Below are positions 20,436 to 33,600 of a stretch of DNA of 57,427 nt, one piece after another. A model generated the notes under the pieces. The model made no database searches and was not told the origin of the DNA. It saw nothing but the letters and a program-made list of their open reading frames with translations. A program made the position numbers and the translations under genes. Source of the DNA: Acanthamoeba castellanii str. Neff (lineage: Eukaryota > Discosea > Longamoebia > Acanthamoebidae); the NCBI RefSeq assembly GCF_000313135.1, contig NW_004457712.1, positions 960,409 through 1,017,835 on the forward strand, in the 5' to 3' direction. The stretch's first letter is position 1. The number at the start of each line of letters is the position of its first letter.

Positions 20436-21546
20436 TCAGTCGGAGGAGGAGGAGGAGGAGTGCTTGTGGCTGCGCTTCTTGCGGTCGCTTCCCTTCTTCT
20501 CCTTCCTCCTCTCCTTCTTCTCCTTTTTGTCCCGCTTCTCCTTCCTACGCTTCTTGCGTTCGGCGTCCCTCTTGCTGTGCTTCCTTGTCTTGCGGCTCGA
20601 CGGCGAACGCGAACCCGACGACGAGCGCGAGCGCGAACGTTTCCTCCGCTCTCGATCACGCCTCTCCCTCTTTTCGTCCTTTTCGTCGCCGCTTCCCGCC
20701 TCTCGCTTGCTTCTGCTGCTTCTGCTGCTCGTCCTCCTCTTCTTCCGGGGACTCCGCGACCGGGAGCGATGCCGACGCCGGTGGCTCTCCTTCTTCTTCT
20801 CCGCCTCCCTCTCCTTTTCGACCACTGCCGGCACGGCTGCTCGCGGCGCAGGCTTACGCTCCGCTTCTGGAAGGCGAGATCAGGCACGTGTGAGCCACAC
20901 CTATGACACACATACGACACATAACACACGACACACAACACACGAAGAAGGTCCGGTGGCGTACCCGAGTCGGACGAGTCGGACGAACCAGAGTCAGAGT
21001 CGGAGGTATCGCTCTCGGTGGAGGAGACGTCAACGTTGTTGGGGTTCAGCTTGACCGAGTTGCGGCACTGGAACGTGAGATGCCCCACTACACCACCACA
21101 ACACATGTAGCGAGAACTGAGTGTGTGGCCCACACCTGTTCGCACGACACAACACGACACGCAGAGACGCACACGCACGACACGCATCGGGGGGAGGGGG
21201 GGTGTACCTCCGTTGCACTTGTAGCAGGTGCCGCGGCTGTTGGAGGTGCCGCTGCCGGTGAGACGGGCGAGGGCGAGGAGGCCCTGCGCCTTCTCGTAGG
21301 GGCTCGGGGCCACGGGCAGGCTCTCGGGCACGGGCGCCTCCCCGGTGCCCGTCGCGGTCGGGGCGTAGGGATCGTAGCCGATGGTGTCGGCCCAGATGCC
21401 GTGCGTTTGCAGGGCGGCCCCCGTGTGCATGCGATTATTGGCGGGCATCTGGCCCCAGCCGGCCCAAGTAAGTCCCCACCACCATCTCTTCACCTCAATC
21501 GATGACACCCAACTACAGAGGATTTCTTCAAGCGTACCCGCGGCAT
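20436..21546 (-). CDS. SREK1IP1-type zinc-knuckle, Arg/Ser-rich splicing protein
   Basis: A tiny first exon (MPR, ATG at 21546) is spliced to an exon starting MPANNRMHTGAALQTHGIWA. The second exon ends GTCYKCNGG. After an intron the CCHC knuckle is completed by VGHLTFQCRNSVKLNPNNV, so one zinc knuckle (CxxC...GHLTFQC) is divided by an intron. An acidic Ser/Asp stretch (SSTESDTSDSDSGSSDSSDS) and a long Arg/Ser/Lys tail (RSRSRSPRKKRRTSSRSS through KKRSHKHSSSSSSD) follow, ending in TGA at 20436. The GHLTFQCRN signature followed by a basic RS tail is that of SREK1IP1 (P18SRP), a partner of SR-related splicing regulators. A nuclear role in pre-mRNA splicing is expected. It converges on the deubiquitinase gene with 147 bp between stops. 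Confidence 0.72.
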
Positions 21547-21719
21547 GTTGACAAAAAATTGCGTGTATCCGCCTCCTGGTGAATGGAATTCGTTGCTTTG
21601 TGATGAATGATGATTTTGATTTCGATTTGGATTGGAAAAACAAAAGACAACGCCATTGACAAGAGAAAAAGAAAAGAAAAGTATTTTGTGTCGACCACCG
21701 CCAGGCGCGAGAAGCCCGC

Positions 21720-23862
21720 TTAGGGGATCTCGACGTAGTCGCGCCGAGCGCTGCTCTTCTTGTAGAGGTACACCGTCACGCCCGCAATAGCCGCCGTGAC
21801 GAGGAGCATCGCGATGCCCACGAACCACTTGGTGCCCGCTCCGACCTTGTTGGGGTCCTGCACCGCAAAAACATCACAACCAAACAATCAACCAAACAAC
21901 CAAAAACAAAGAAGTGTTGTGCCACAACGAACCTGGTAGAACTGCATGGTGACGACGCCGTGGCAGTAGCTGATGGCGGTGGGGGCCGAGCTGTTGGCGT
22001 AGGTGGCGCCTCCGTAGGCCCAGATGTTGCCCTTGGCGTCGACGCCCACGAACGTTTGGCTCTCGCACTTTTGGGGCAGGCTACCGTGCTCGATGGCCAC
22101 CACCAGGGGCGGGTTTTGCACTACAGTGCGTCACACCACACACAACAAACACAACACAACACAACACACAACGAATAAATATATGCACGAGAGCACGAGA
22201 GCACACGAAGAGTAGCCGTAGAAGAAGCGAAGGGCGTACTGAGGTCGAGCATGTGGGACTCGGCGTGCGAGCCCGTCGCACCGTGGTCACCGCCGATGAT
22301 GAGGAGCTCGTTGTCGGCCTGGAGGGTGTTGGACAGACCGTTGAACACAAAGTTGTTGCGGTACTGCACCGTCACGGGGTCCTTCCATTCCTTGTCTGTC
22401 GCGCCGCACACGGCCCGAGAAGAACGAAGAAGAACGAAGGTGAGCGCCAGCGCGCGATGAGAAAGAGTTGTGGGGGGGGGTACCGATCATGTCGTAGATG
22501 TGGATGTGACTGTTGTCGCCCCAGGTCTGGAAATCGGTTTCCATGCCGGAGTAGACGTAGATGAGCTCCTCGGAGGCGTCCAGGTACATGGCCGGGCTCA
22601 CGGGCGCCGAAGCCGGACAGTCGCTATCGTCGCAGGGCAGCTTCGTCACCGAGCCGTTTCCTGGTAACGACGCGATCGATGAAGAGTCAGCGCGTAGTGG
22701 TGACGAATAGGAGGAGGAGAGCGGGGGAAGTAGTGAGGGCGCACGGATGTCGATGGCCAGGAAGAGCTCGTTGCGCTCAATCGAGGTGGAGCCATCGGGA
22801 CCCGTGACGCCACCGAAGACGTAGAGCTGGTTGCGGAACACCGCGGCCGAGTGGAACGCCCGCGGCGTCACCGGCGTCTTCAAGGTGACCAGCTTCACGG
22901 TGGGCGACGCTGCCGAAGACGAAAAAGAAGAAAAAAAAGAAGAAAGAAAAGGGAGAACACAGCGGACCACAGCACCACACGAGCAGCGGGTCAGTCGCGC
23001 CAGACACACACGAGGCAGGGAAGCCCCCCCCTCCCCCCGCGGAGGGCTACGCACTGATGGAATTGGTGAAGTTGACCACGTAGAGGTCCGAGAAGTACGT
23101 CCACGGCCTGATATAGATCAACACGACACACGGCACACGGCACGCACGCACGCACGCACACACCACAACGTACACGGATGGAGAGCCGGCCAGAAAGAAG
23201 AAGTGTGAGGGAGGGGCGGCCGCGTGTGCAGCGATGCAGCACAGTCAGCGCGGCGCGCATTGGGGATGGGAGGGGGGGTGAGGGGTGGAGGGACGCGTAC
23301 GTGGGCTGGGTGTTGGTCCGGCCGGAGAAGATGACCAGGCAGCCTTGCACGTGCCCTCCCGCACCAAAGTAGGACGGACCGGGAAGAGGGACCTGCGCCT
23401 TGATGAACTTGTTGTTGGCTGCAATGGGGATTGTTTTTTGTATCAGAATTGATCAATCATTAATAAAACACTAAAAAAAATAAAATAACCGTCTAGCCGC
23501 GCAGGCTACGCGGTAGGGGATGGGATCGTACCGGTATCGTAGGTGTAAATGTCGGTAAATGCTGTGAAGTCAGTGGCGGTGGGGTAGAGCGTGTTCACGC
23601 CTCCAGCAAAATAGATATTGGTGCCGCCGACGCCCCAAAACACGGTGCCCTCTCGGTCGATGGGGTAATCCGCCCCATCAGCTACGGGATGTGTGGCAAA
23701 ACGTCCTGTCGCCACCAAATGGACCGAAATTAATTTCGAATCGACAAAATCTGCAGATTCTTTGGCGAATGGGGGGGGGGTACGGTAGTTGATTTTAGCG
23801 GCGACGGTCGCGACCAAGACCGCCACCACCAGCAAGATGAAAAAAGTGCTAGCACGAGCCAT
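21720..23862 (-). CDS. Kelch-type secreted/type I membrane protein
   Basis: The ATG at 23862 starts a signal peptide (STFFILLVVAVLVATVAA). About nine exons follow. Beta-propeller blades are visible: YPIDREGTVFWGVGGTNIYF with AGGVNTLYPTATDF, GHVQGCLVIFSGRTNTQPT, TPRAFHSAAVFRNQLYVFGG, YLDASEELIYVYSGMETDF, NNFVFNGLSNTLQADNELL then IIGGDHGATG, and GVDAKGNIWAYGGATY. Each has the hydrophobic-GG turn of kelch repeats. The C-terminus has one membrane helix (WFVGIAMLLVTAAIAGVTVYLY) and a short basic tail KKSSARRDYVEIP, stop at 21720. It is expected to sit on the plasma or endomembrane with the propeller outside or luminal. Several Cys suggest disulphides. Introns use GTACG, GTGCG and GTTCG donors. Its ligand is unknown. 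Confidence 0.78.
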
Positions 23863-24047
23863 GGTGCGTGCGCCTTGCGAGACTAGTGAAGATGAGGATC
23901 TGTGAGAAGAAACGAAAGCGGAGCGGTTCTTGTCGTCCACAGAAGCCAACGCCCAGCCTGCCCGGCCTGAGGAATTCGAAGCATTTGCGGTTCTTGGCGC
24001 AAAGGAAGCAGCGTAGCACAGAAAGAAAAGCAAGTAAGCAAGCGAGG
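23863..24047. promoter_or_regulatory. Divergent promoter, kelch / VIPAS39-like
   Basis: The 185 bp between start codons show no coding sequence and are purine-rich on the plus strand. No recognisable core element is visible. Confidence 0.45.
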
Positions 24048-25774
24048 ATGAAAGGATGGCTCAACCCTCCCGTGGGCAACGGCCAGCAGCCCTCTGGCGG
24101 CAAGGGTGGGACAACTACTGGGAGGGACCCTCGCGACGTCTCGCCACGTGACCGCGACAGAGATAGGCCGCCCCCCTCCTACGACAGCGGCAACGGTGAG
24201 CCCCCCCCCAATTCTTTTGCGTTCATCCCCTCATTCCTCCTCATCTATTGCCCTCCCCCCACAAACCACCACTTTCTCATGAAGAGCCTATTTGTTTTTG
24301 TTTGGCGCGGGGGGGGGGTGATAGGCGCAAGGCGGCCTCCTGCTGGACCGCCGGCCTACAACGGTGGTGGCGGCGGCGCCAATATTCCATTTCGAGAGAC
24401 GCCTCCCGCCAGCCGTCAGTCGCTGCCGCCCCCGCGCCAGTCCTCCTTCTCACAGGCGGGAGGCCCGGGCTTCACCTCCCCTCCACTCTCCCCACGGTAC
24501 GCGTACCCCCCCCCGGCGGCATAGCTGCACAACGCGCTCATCTGTGTCGTGTGTGTGTGTGTGTTGGGCGCGCGCGTGTGTTTCGTGTGTTGCGTGCTGT
24601 TCCTCGTGCCCTGTTTCTCTCCTGGCGTCGGCCCTCTGGCAGTTCGTCGATGATGATGGGGCAGGGCGCTTTCTCGCCGCCCGGGCGAGGGGGTTCCGGG
24701 GACGCGCGCCGAGGCATGCGCGCGCCGGCGGGCAACGACCTGCACCACTACAACGACTACAACGACTACAACGACGATTCACCCCTCCCCGACCCCGAGC
24801 CGCCTGCCCGCAAGCCCTTCTCCCAAGGGGTAACCTATACTCCCATCACCTCCACCACCACCGCCACCACCCACCACCGGTTTGCGCTCGCATCGAGTCA
24901 TCTTCTGCTTCGCCTTCGTCGTTGTCGTCTTCTTCTGTTGTTAAGGGAGGCGCGGTGATGCTGGCGGGGCTGCTTCAGGATTCGTCCCGATCTGACGGGA
25001 GGCGCCGTTCCTTTGGCTCCGGGGGGCAGGGGGACGACGGAGGGTTTGACGGAGCGCGCAGCAGCACCAGCACCACCGCCACGAGCTACGAAAAGGAAAA
25101 GAGGGCCAAGCCCGACTTGGTGCGCTCCAATCTCTCTCTCTTTGTGCGTGTGCGTGTGCGTGTGTGTGTGTGCGCGCGCGCCTCCTGCGTGTCGTTGGTC
25201 GTGTGTTGCGCTCCCAATCTGATCGAGCGCACCCACGGCGTGCACGCAGGGCGAACGGGAGATGGGAGGAGCCCCCGTGGAGCTGCAGCTGGGGCTGCCC
25301 GGGGAAGGAGACGAGGGGGTGTTCGGGGAGGGCATGGTCTACATCTCCCGCATCATACGTACGCGGTGGTGCCGGTGCCGGCGGCGGGGCTTTGAGGGGC
25401 CTCTCCCTTCGTGCCCAACGTCTGACATGGGGGTGGGCGTGGGTGGTGGGGCTGCAGAGGAAAAGGATTCGTACAAGAAGCGGGTCGCCGAGCTGGAGAA
25501 TGACATCCAGCTCTCTCGCATGGAAAGGGCGTCGTTCATCGAGCAGATCAACAAGCAGTTCAAGGAGGAGGAGAAGCTGCTGGCCACCGTCCAAACGATG
25601 AAGAACGAGTTCGAAGAGCTCCGCTCCACCTACACCCAGACCGTATCCAAGCTCCAAGACTCGCGGTACGCATCACCCTCCCCCAAACCTTTCCCCCGCG
25701 CTATCGCGTCGTGCTGGGCTGGTCGCTGGCTTGATGGCTCGCTCACGTGTGTCGGCGGCTGCGACGGCTTCGTG

Positions 25775-25810
<36 letters not shown>

Positions 25811-27063
25811 GCGACGTTCGATAGAGACCCGTCCATCGTGGAGATGATCCGGGAGGAGAACACGATCCTGAAGGACAAGCTCAAGTCCATCGAGGGCCAC
25901 GGTGGCGACGTCAAGGGCCTCGACTTCTCGTCCCTCCCCGCTCCGCGCGGCGGCGACAAAGCATCAGACACCGAGCTAAAGGTGCGTTTGGTTAGTCTCA
26001 GCTCTTCTTCTTCTTCTTCTTCTTCAAGCGTGGCTCTGACTTGGCTGCAGCTCAAGCGTGCCATGGAGGAGAAGAAGATGCTCATCGCTGCCCTCAACGA
26101 GTCCATGAACAATGCCTCTCGGCTCGAACGGGAAAACGCGCAGCTGCAAGAAGTCGAGAATCGACTCAGGCACTCCGTCCTCTTTGCTCGTGCGCGTGTC
26201 GTGCGTGCGTGTCAGTGCGTCGTGTGTGTTCCTGACGGGTCGTCTGGCGTGGTGTGGGATTGGAGCAGGAATGGGATGGACGGAAAGAGCACGCCAGAGA
26301 GCATCATCAGACAGATCGAGCTCAACGGGTCGTCGGTGCTGATGTACACCTGCACACGGCTTCAGGACAAGATCGCGATTCTCGGCGCCGCCATCGCGAC
26401 GCACAACCCCAACGTCATCATGACTGTCATCCTCTACCTCCGAGTGCGTCCCCTCACCTTCATCATCTCCCCCCTCCCTCTCTTCGGCGCGATTGTAGAC
26501 TCAATTCGCAATTTCCTGTCGGATGCCCACAACCAGGACACGCTCTCCCAGCTGCACCTGTTTGAGATTCTTGCGGACCCCAAGCACGCGGTCGCGCTCA
26601 GTCAGTACCGTCACCTCCTGGCCCAGTGGTACGGCTGTTTCCCCCTCCTCCTCCTCCTCCTCGTCGTCGTCCGCCACCACCCAACCACCACCTTTTCGTG
26701 TGTGGTGTGCTCACCGCTCACGCGCAGTGGCTACGAGTCGGAGCTCGCCCAGCTCTACCACTTCCTGGAGTGGCCGCAAAAGGAGGGCATGTTCATGCTC
26801 AGACAGGCGTTCCGCATCAAAAACGTACACGCGCACACCCTCTCCCAAACGAATGCCACAACAGCGACAGATCGCTCACACCGTTTTGTGGCCACATCTT
26901 GTCGGCCCGCCAGCCGACGGAGCGAATGAACGCGCTGCTGTTGTGCATGGACTTCTTCGGCAAGCACGAATCGCTGCAGTGGTACGGGGAGCAGCTGCAG
27001 CAGAAGGTCAACTCGCTGGCCTACCTCCGCCAGCAGCCCGAGCCGCCGTTCGAGCGGCCATGA
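24048..27063 (+). CDS. VIPAS39/SPE-39-like (Vps16 C-terminal) trafficking protein
   Basis: The N-terminal third is a disordered Gly/Pro/Ser-rich stretch (MKGWLNPPVGNGQQPSGGKG, then PPSYDSGNG and PPPRQSSFS). The middle exons form a coiled coil (KKRVAELENDIQLSRMERAS, IEQINKQFKEEEKLLATVQ, EEKKMLIAALNESMNNA). The C-terminal part (26280-27063) is helical and resembles the Vps16 C-terminal domain of VIPAS39: IRQIELNGSSVLMYTCTRLQ, HNPNVIMTVILYLR, AVALSQYRHLLAQW, ESELAQLYHFLEWPQKEGMF and FFGKHESLQWYGEQL. VIPAS39 pairs with VPS33B (CHEVI complex) in endosome and lysosome maturation. The family call is from the pattern of the C-terminal helices; VPS16 itself would be longer, with a beta-propeller, which is absent. 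The exon after MFMLRQAFRIKN ends in a short intron before SARQPTERMNALL. Confidence 0.62.
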
Positions 27064-27650
27064 GCCCGACCCGACCCCCCTCACGCCGAGAAAGGCTTGG
27101 CGAGCGCAGAGAAGAAGCGATACCAAGACAACCGTCTACGGGAAGAAGAAAACTAAAGAAGGAGGTGTACGAGGACCAATGCCACGGCATCATGATCATT
27201 CGTTGTAATTGTCCGTGGGCCATCGACGAGCGAATAAAAATGGCGAAACAGTGGCGACATTGTCGACGACGAGGACGCAGCGAGAAATTAGGGGCCTCGG
27301 AGGCCCACCAACCGCCGGAAAGAAGGGGGGGGGGACTCGCCGCATTTTCCGGAGCTGGCGGTGGGGCGGCGTCTTCTTCGCGCCTTCTCCCTCGCTCGCA
27401 AACACCAGCCTTCGGCCTCACGCGCTCCCGGCCCGTGGCTGTTCACATTTGTGTGCGAGGTCGCCCACACTCTCTTTTTTTCCCCACTCCCTACATCTCT
27501 CTGTTCATCCCCCATCGCGGCAGCCGCCGATTAATTCCATTCGTTCGGAAGAAAACACAAAATCGTCGTGACCACATCATCTCCGTCGAATTCGATCACT
27601 CTCTCGTCACAGCAGAGGCCATCATATAACACACCGAGGTAAACACCAAC
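27064..27650. promoter_or_regulatory. Intergenic region upstream of the polyketide synthase
   Basis: The 587 bp lie between the VIPAS39-like stop and the PKS start, both plus strand. It must contain the 3' end of the former and the promoter of the latter. AATAAA occurs at 27233-27238, a plausible polyadenylation signal, and there is a T-rich run near 27475. No convincing coding sequence is present. Confidence 0.45.
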
Positions 27651-30600
27651 ATGGCCACTACCATCCCTACCATCTGTGGCAAGACTGTCCAGGGCAATCC
27701 ACGCACTCTCGTGGACCTCCTCCAACGACACGCCGCGGCTACCACTACCTCGCCTGCCGATGCGGCCAACACGACCGCATCGGCCATTTCTTCGGGCTTC
27801 TCATGGATCGATGACAGCGGAAATGTGGCCCGCAAGCTCACCTACGCCGACCTCGAGCGGGAAGCCCGCGTGGTGGCTCAGGGCCTCCAGGCCAACAAGG
27901 CCCATGGCCAGCGCGTTCTTCTCATCTTCGAGCCCGGTCTCGATTTTGTCGTGGGCTTCTTCGGCTGCGTCTACGCCGGCGCCATCGCCGTACCGGTCTA
28001 CCCGCCCCTCAAGGACGAGGACTTCTTCAAGGTGCCCTCCCCCAGCCCCAGAACGTGGCGTCATTGTGATCAATGCAATCTCAGCCCAATTCGTTTTCTT
28101 ATTGGCTGGTTGTTGCCTCCCCCCCCCGATTTTTTGTGATTAGCGCCACTAATCGCAGATGCATTTGTGCCTCCTCGTGGTGTGGTGGTGGTGGTGGTGG
28201 TGGGCTGCAGCTCGACGGGCTGGTCATTGACAGCGAGGCACGGTTCATGCTCACCACGTCCGTCGTACACAAGGGCCTCCAGCGCAAGCTGCTCAACCCG
28301 CTCGCGCGGGGCGGGTACGCGCTCAAGAAGCTCCTGCCCATCGCCATCGACCTCCTCGACCGCACCGCCTCCTCGTGGACCCCTCCCGACATCTCCCCCG
28401 CCTCTCCCGCCTACCTTCAGGTCCGCACCACGCGACACACACACACACACACACACGGCACATCAAAAGAGAGGGCTGACCAAGTGGCTTTCGCCTGTGC
28501 GTGTGATGTTGTTGCTTCCAGTACACGTCGGGCTCCACGGCGTTCCCCAAGGGGGTGGTGGTGACGCACGAGAATGCCGTCTACAACGCGGTGGCCATCA
28601 GTCACCTGCTCGACACGCAGGCCCCGCAGCAGCTCGGTCTGTGCTGGCTGCCCCTCTACCACGACATGGGCCTCGTGGGCAACGTGCTCTCGGTGCTCTA
28701 CTCGCGCATGCCCATGATGCTCATGGCCCCCTCCACCTTCCTCAAGCGGCCCGACATGTTCCTCCACCTCGTCGCCCAGCACCGCGTCACCCACGTCGCC
28801 GCGCCCAACTTTGCCTACGAACTCTGCGCCCGCAAGCTCTCCGACGCCGTCGCCCGCCAGCTCGACCTCTCCCACCTTCGCGTACCCACACCTCACTCGA
28901 CCTCCAACCCACCACCCGGAAACGACTTTCCTAATTTTGCGCTTCATTGTAACGGCTTGTTGCAGGTGGCGTTGAACGGAGCCGAGCAGGTCCAGGCGTC
29001 GACGCTGCGCCGTTTCTGCGACAAGTTCGGACCCAGCGGGTTCACCATGGACAAGTTCTACGCCTGCTACGGCCTGGCCGAGGCCACCCTCATCCTGACC
29101 GGCGGACAGCAGGGCGTCCCGCCCACCTTCCTCGCCTCGCCGGCGTCGTCGGCCGGGGCCAAGGAGGAGCGCGTCCGACCCGGCGACGTGCTCGTGGCGT
29201 GCGGCACCAGCCTCCCCGAGGGCGAGATCCGCATTGTCGATCCTGTCTCCCGCACCGCCTGCCCGCCCCTCTCCGTCGGCGAGATCTGGGCGCGCGGCCC
29301 CGGCATCTCTCCCGGCTACTACGGCCAGCCCGACAGGTACTCGCCCTCCACCACGACCGCACATATAAACGCCGCGGGGTTCTTCTTCTCATACTTGTGT
29401 GCGTGTGCGTGTTATGATTGTACAGAACGCAGGAGGTGTTCGCGGCCACCGTGGAAGGCGACGCGTCGTCGGCGTGCTACATGCGCACGGGCGACCTGGG
29501 CTTCGTGAACGAGAAGGGCGAGCTGTTCGTGACGGGCCGCCTGAAGGACCTGATCATCGTGCGGGGCCGCAACGTGTACCCGCTCGACATCGAGTGGACC
29601 ATCCACAGCGCCAGCGACCTCGTGCGCCCGGGCTGCTGCGCCGTGTTTTCGGTGCAGCTCGAGGGCCACGACGAGGAGAAGGTGGTGGCCGTGGCCGAGC
29701 TGCGTCAGCCCGTGGCCGACGCCAAGGCGCGCGACGACCTCGTGCTGAGCATCAAGACGGCGGTGGCGCGCGCGTTTGACGGCCTGGAGCTGCACGACGT
29801 GGTGCTGGTCAAGGAGCATACGGTGCCCAAGACGTCGTCGGGCAAGCTCATGCGCTTCGCCTGCCGCTACAGCTACCTGCAGGCCTCGCTCGCCCGCCTG
29901 GACTCCAACACCAACAGCGGCGCCGGCGGTCGCAACCTGGTGGGGGGCGTGGTGGACAAGCTCGTGCAGGCCTTCAAGCCGCGCAAGGAGGCCCTCCAGC
30001 GCTACATCGTGAACAAGGTGGCCGAGGCCGTCGACCTCGACGCCGCCAACATCGACCCGGCGTGCGACGTGCGGTCCTACGGCATGGACTCGCTCCGGCA
30101 GATGCAGCTCCTGCGCGAGCTCGAGGACCGCCTGGGCTGCGCGCTGCCCACGAGCCTGTGCGACGAGTACAACTCGATCGAGCAGATCGTCGACCTGCTC
30201 CTCTCCGACGCCTACACCAAGATCTCCCCGCGCCTCACCAAGTTCATCGACGAGGAGCTCGCCGCCTTCAAGCCCGAGAAGCGCCGCCAGCGCCGCAAGG
30301 GCGGCTTCGAGCTCAAGTCTGCTCTGCAGAGCAACGGCACTAGTGCCAGCAGTGACAGCATCGCCGAGGCCCAGGCCAAGGAGGAGGAGGACGACGAGGC
30401 CCTGCCCGAGGTGGACGTGGCCGCGCTCGCGCAGCCGGTGGTGCCCACGCTGGAGGACTACCCGGGCGCGCCGATCGCGATCGTGGGCATGGCGTGCCGG
30501 GTGCCCAAGGCGCGCAACGTGGGCGAGTTCTGGTCCAACCTGGACTCGGGCGTCGATGCCATCTCGCAGATCCCGGCCGACCGGTGGAACGCGGAGGCCT

Positions 30601-33600
30601 TCTATGACCCGGACATGGACAAGCCGGGCAAGATGCCCACCACGCAGGGCGGCTTCCTGGACGACGTGGACAAGTTCGACGCGTCGTTCTTCCACATCGG
30701 CGCGCGCGAGGCCGAGGTCATGGACCCGCAGCAGCGCATGGTGCTCGAGGTGGTGTACGAGGCGCTCGAGGACGCCGGCATGAGCCTGGACAAAGTGCGC
30801 GGCTCGCGCACGGGCGTGTTCACGGGCGTGTGCTTCTCCGACTACCACAAGGTGCAGGTGGCCGACCCGGACAAGATCCGGCCCTACGTGCAGACCGGCT
30901 GCGCGTCGAGCATCGTGCCCAACCGCGTGTCCTACTTCTACGACCTCAAGGGACCCTCGTTCACCGTCGACACGGCCTGCTCGTCCTCGCTGGTCGCGCT
31001 CCACCTGGCCTGCGAGAGCATCCAGCGCGGCGAGTGCGACCGCGCCATCGTGGCCGGCACCAGCACCAACCTGCTCCCGGAGATGTTCATCGCCTTTGCC
31101 AAGCTCCACATGCTCTCGCCCAACGGCCGCTGCAAGGCCTTTGACGCCTCGGGCGACGGCTACGTGCGCAGCGAGGGCATCTGCGTGCTCGTCATCGAAC
31201 CGCTCGCCACCGCCGCCCGCGAACGCGACTCCGTGCGCGCCCTCGTGCGCGCCACCGGCACCAACCAGGACGGCCGCACCGCCGGCCTCACCTTCCCCGG
31301 CCGCGACGCGCAGGCCGCGCTGCTCCGCGAGGTCTACTCGCGCGCCCGGCTCACCCCGTTCGACGTCCAGTTCATCGAGGCCCACGGCACCGGCACCCGC
31401 GCCGGCGATCCCGTCGAGGCCGGCGCCATCGGCTCCGTGCTGGGCGAGGTGCGCCCCGGCGACAACCCGCTCCTAATCGGCTCCGTCAAGTCCAACATCG
31501 GCCACCTCGAGGGCGCCTCGGGCCTCGCCGGCGTCATCAAGGCCGTCCTGGCCATGGAGCACGGCGTCATCCCGGCCAACCTCCACTTCCAGACCCCCAA
31601 CCCGGACATCGACTTTGACGGCATGCGCCTCAAGGTCACCGGCACCAAGACCCCGTGGCCCGCCTGCTCCGTCCGCCGCGCCGGCGTCAACTCGTTCGGC
31701 TTCGGCGGCAGCAACGCCCACGCCGTCATCGAGCAGGCGCCCCTCGTGCCCGCCCTCGCCCTCCCCGCCCACCACCGCCGCAACGAGCGCACCCCGCAGG
31801 CCTTCCCCGTCGTCCTCTCGGCCCACACCAAGCAGGCTCTCGCCGACCTCCAGCAGGCCTACGCCGCCCGCCTCGCCGACACCGCCGACGGCCTCGGCCT
31901 CGCCGACGACGCCGAGCACCTGATGGACCTGGCCTACACGCTGGCCTGCCGGCGCACGCACCACGGCTACCGCCTGTCGACGGTGGTGTCGTCGGCGGCG
32001 GAGCTGGCGGCGGAGCTGCCCAAGGCCAAGATCGCGAAGATGCCCGAGGCCGACAAGGCCAAGCAGGTGCTGTTCGTGTTCACGGGCCAGGGCGCGCAGT
32101 GGTACGCCATGGGCCGCCAGCTGCTGCGCGACGAGCCGGTGTTCCGCGACTGCATGCGCGAGTGCGACCGCATCGTGCGGCGCCTGGTGGGCTGGTCCGT
32201 GCTCGAGGTGCTCGCGCAGGATGAGGCCACGACCATCGTCAACCGGCCGGACATCGCGCAGCCGTGCACCACCTCGCTCCAGGTCTCGCTGGTGCGCCTG
32301 TGGCGCCACTGGGGCGTGGAGCCCTCGATCGTGGTGGGACACTCGAGCGGTGAGATCGCCACCGCGTACGCCGCCGGCGCGCTGTCGCTCGAGGCCACCA
32401 TCCGCACGGCCGTGTACCGCGGCGAGGCCATGAAGGTCAACGAGAGCGGCCGCGGCAAGATGGCCGCCGTGGGCATGACCGAGCAGGAGGCCGCCGAGTT
32501 CCTGGCCCCCTACCGCGGCAAGGTCGGCATCGCCGCCGTCAACTCGCCCACCAACTGCACCATCTCCGGCGACGCCGCCGAGATGGAGGCCATCGGCGAG
32601 GTGCTCAAGGAGCGCGGCGTCTTCTGCCAGTTCCTCCGCATCGACTGCGCCTACCACTCGCACCACATGCTCCCCGTCGGCGCCCGCCTCACCGAGCTCC
32701 TCACGGGTCTCGAGACCCAGGGCGGCGAGCAGACCCGCGTGCCCATGATCTCCACCGTGCTCGGCGCGCCCTGCAAGGCCTCCGACCTCGGCGCCGACTA
32801 CTGGGTGCGCAACCTGGTCTCCATGGTCCGCTTCTGGCCCGCCATCGAGGCCGCCTTCCGCACCACGCGCATCGACGTCGTCGTCGAGATCGGCCCGCAC
32901 CCGGCCCTCCAGGGTCCGCTGCGCCAGTGCCTGCTGGCCCTCTCCGCCCAGCCGCCCGCCGTGCTGCCCTCCATCATCCGCAAGGAGGACGAGCAGCGCC
33001 GCATGGTCCTCTCCCTCTGCGCCCTCCACGACGCCGGCGTCGACGTCGCCTGGGACCGCGTGTTCCGCGACAAGCTGCTCGTCGGCTACCGCGAGCCCCG
33101 CCTCGTGCGCGGCCTGCCCTCGTTCCCGTGGCAACGCAAGTCCTACTGGCACGAGTCCGACATCTCGCGCCAGTCCCGCTTCCGCGAGCTGGGCCACGAG
33201 CTCCTGGGCCACCGCCTCCACCAGGCCCACGGCGCCGCCCTCTGGCAGAACGAGCTCAAGGTGCCCCACCTGCCCTACCTCAAGGACCACGTCGTCCAGG
33301 GCTCCATCGTCTTCCCCGGCGCCGGCTACATCGCCATGGCCGCCGCCATCCCCACCGACGAGACCAAGAGCGCCGGCGGCGACGCCGTCAACACGCCCGT
33401 TGCGATCGAGGAGATCGTGTTCAAGAAGGCCCTCATCTTCGAGACCGACCAGACCGCGATCAAGACCCAGCTCACGCTGGCCGACAAGGAGGAGGAGGGC
33501 CGCCGCGACTTTACCGTCTTCTCGGCCGACGGCAGCGGCTGGCAGGAGCACTGCAGCGGCAAGCACCGCAGGCTCGCCCCCGCCGCCCCGGCCGCCGCCG

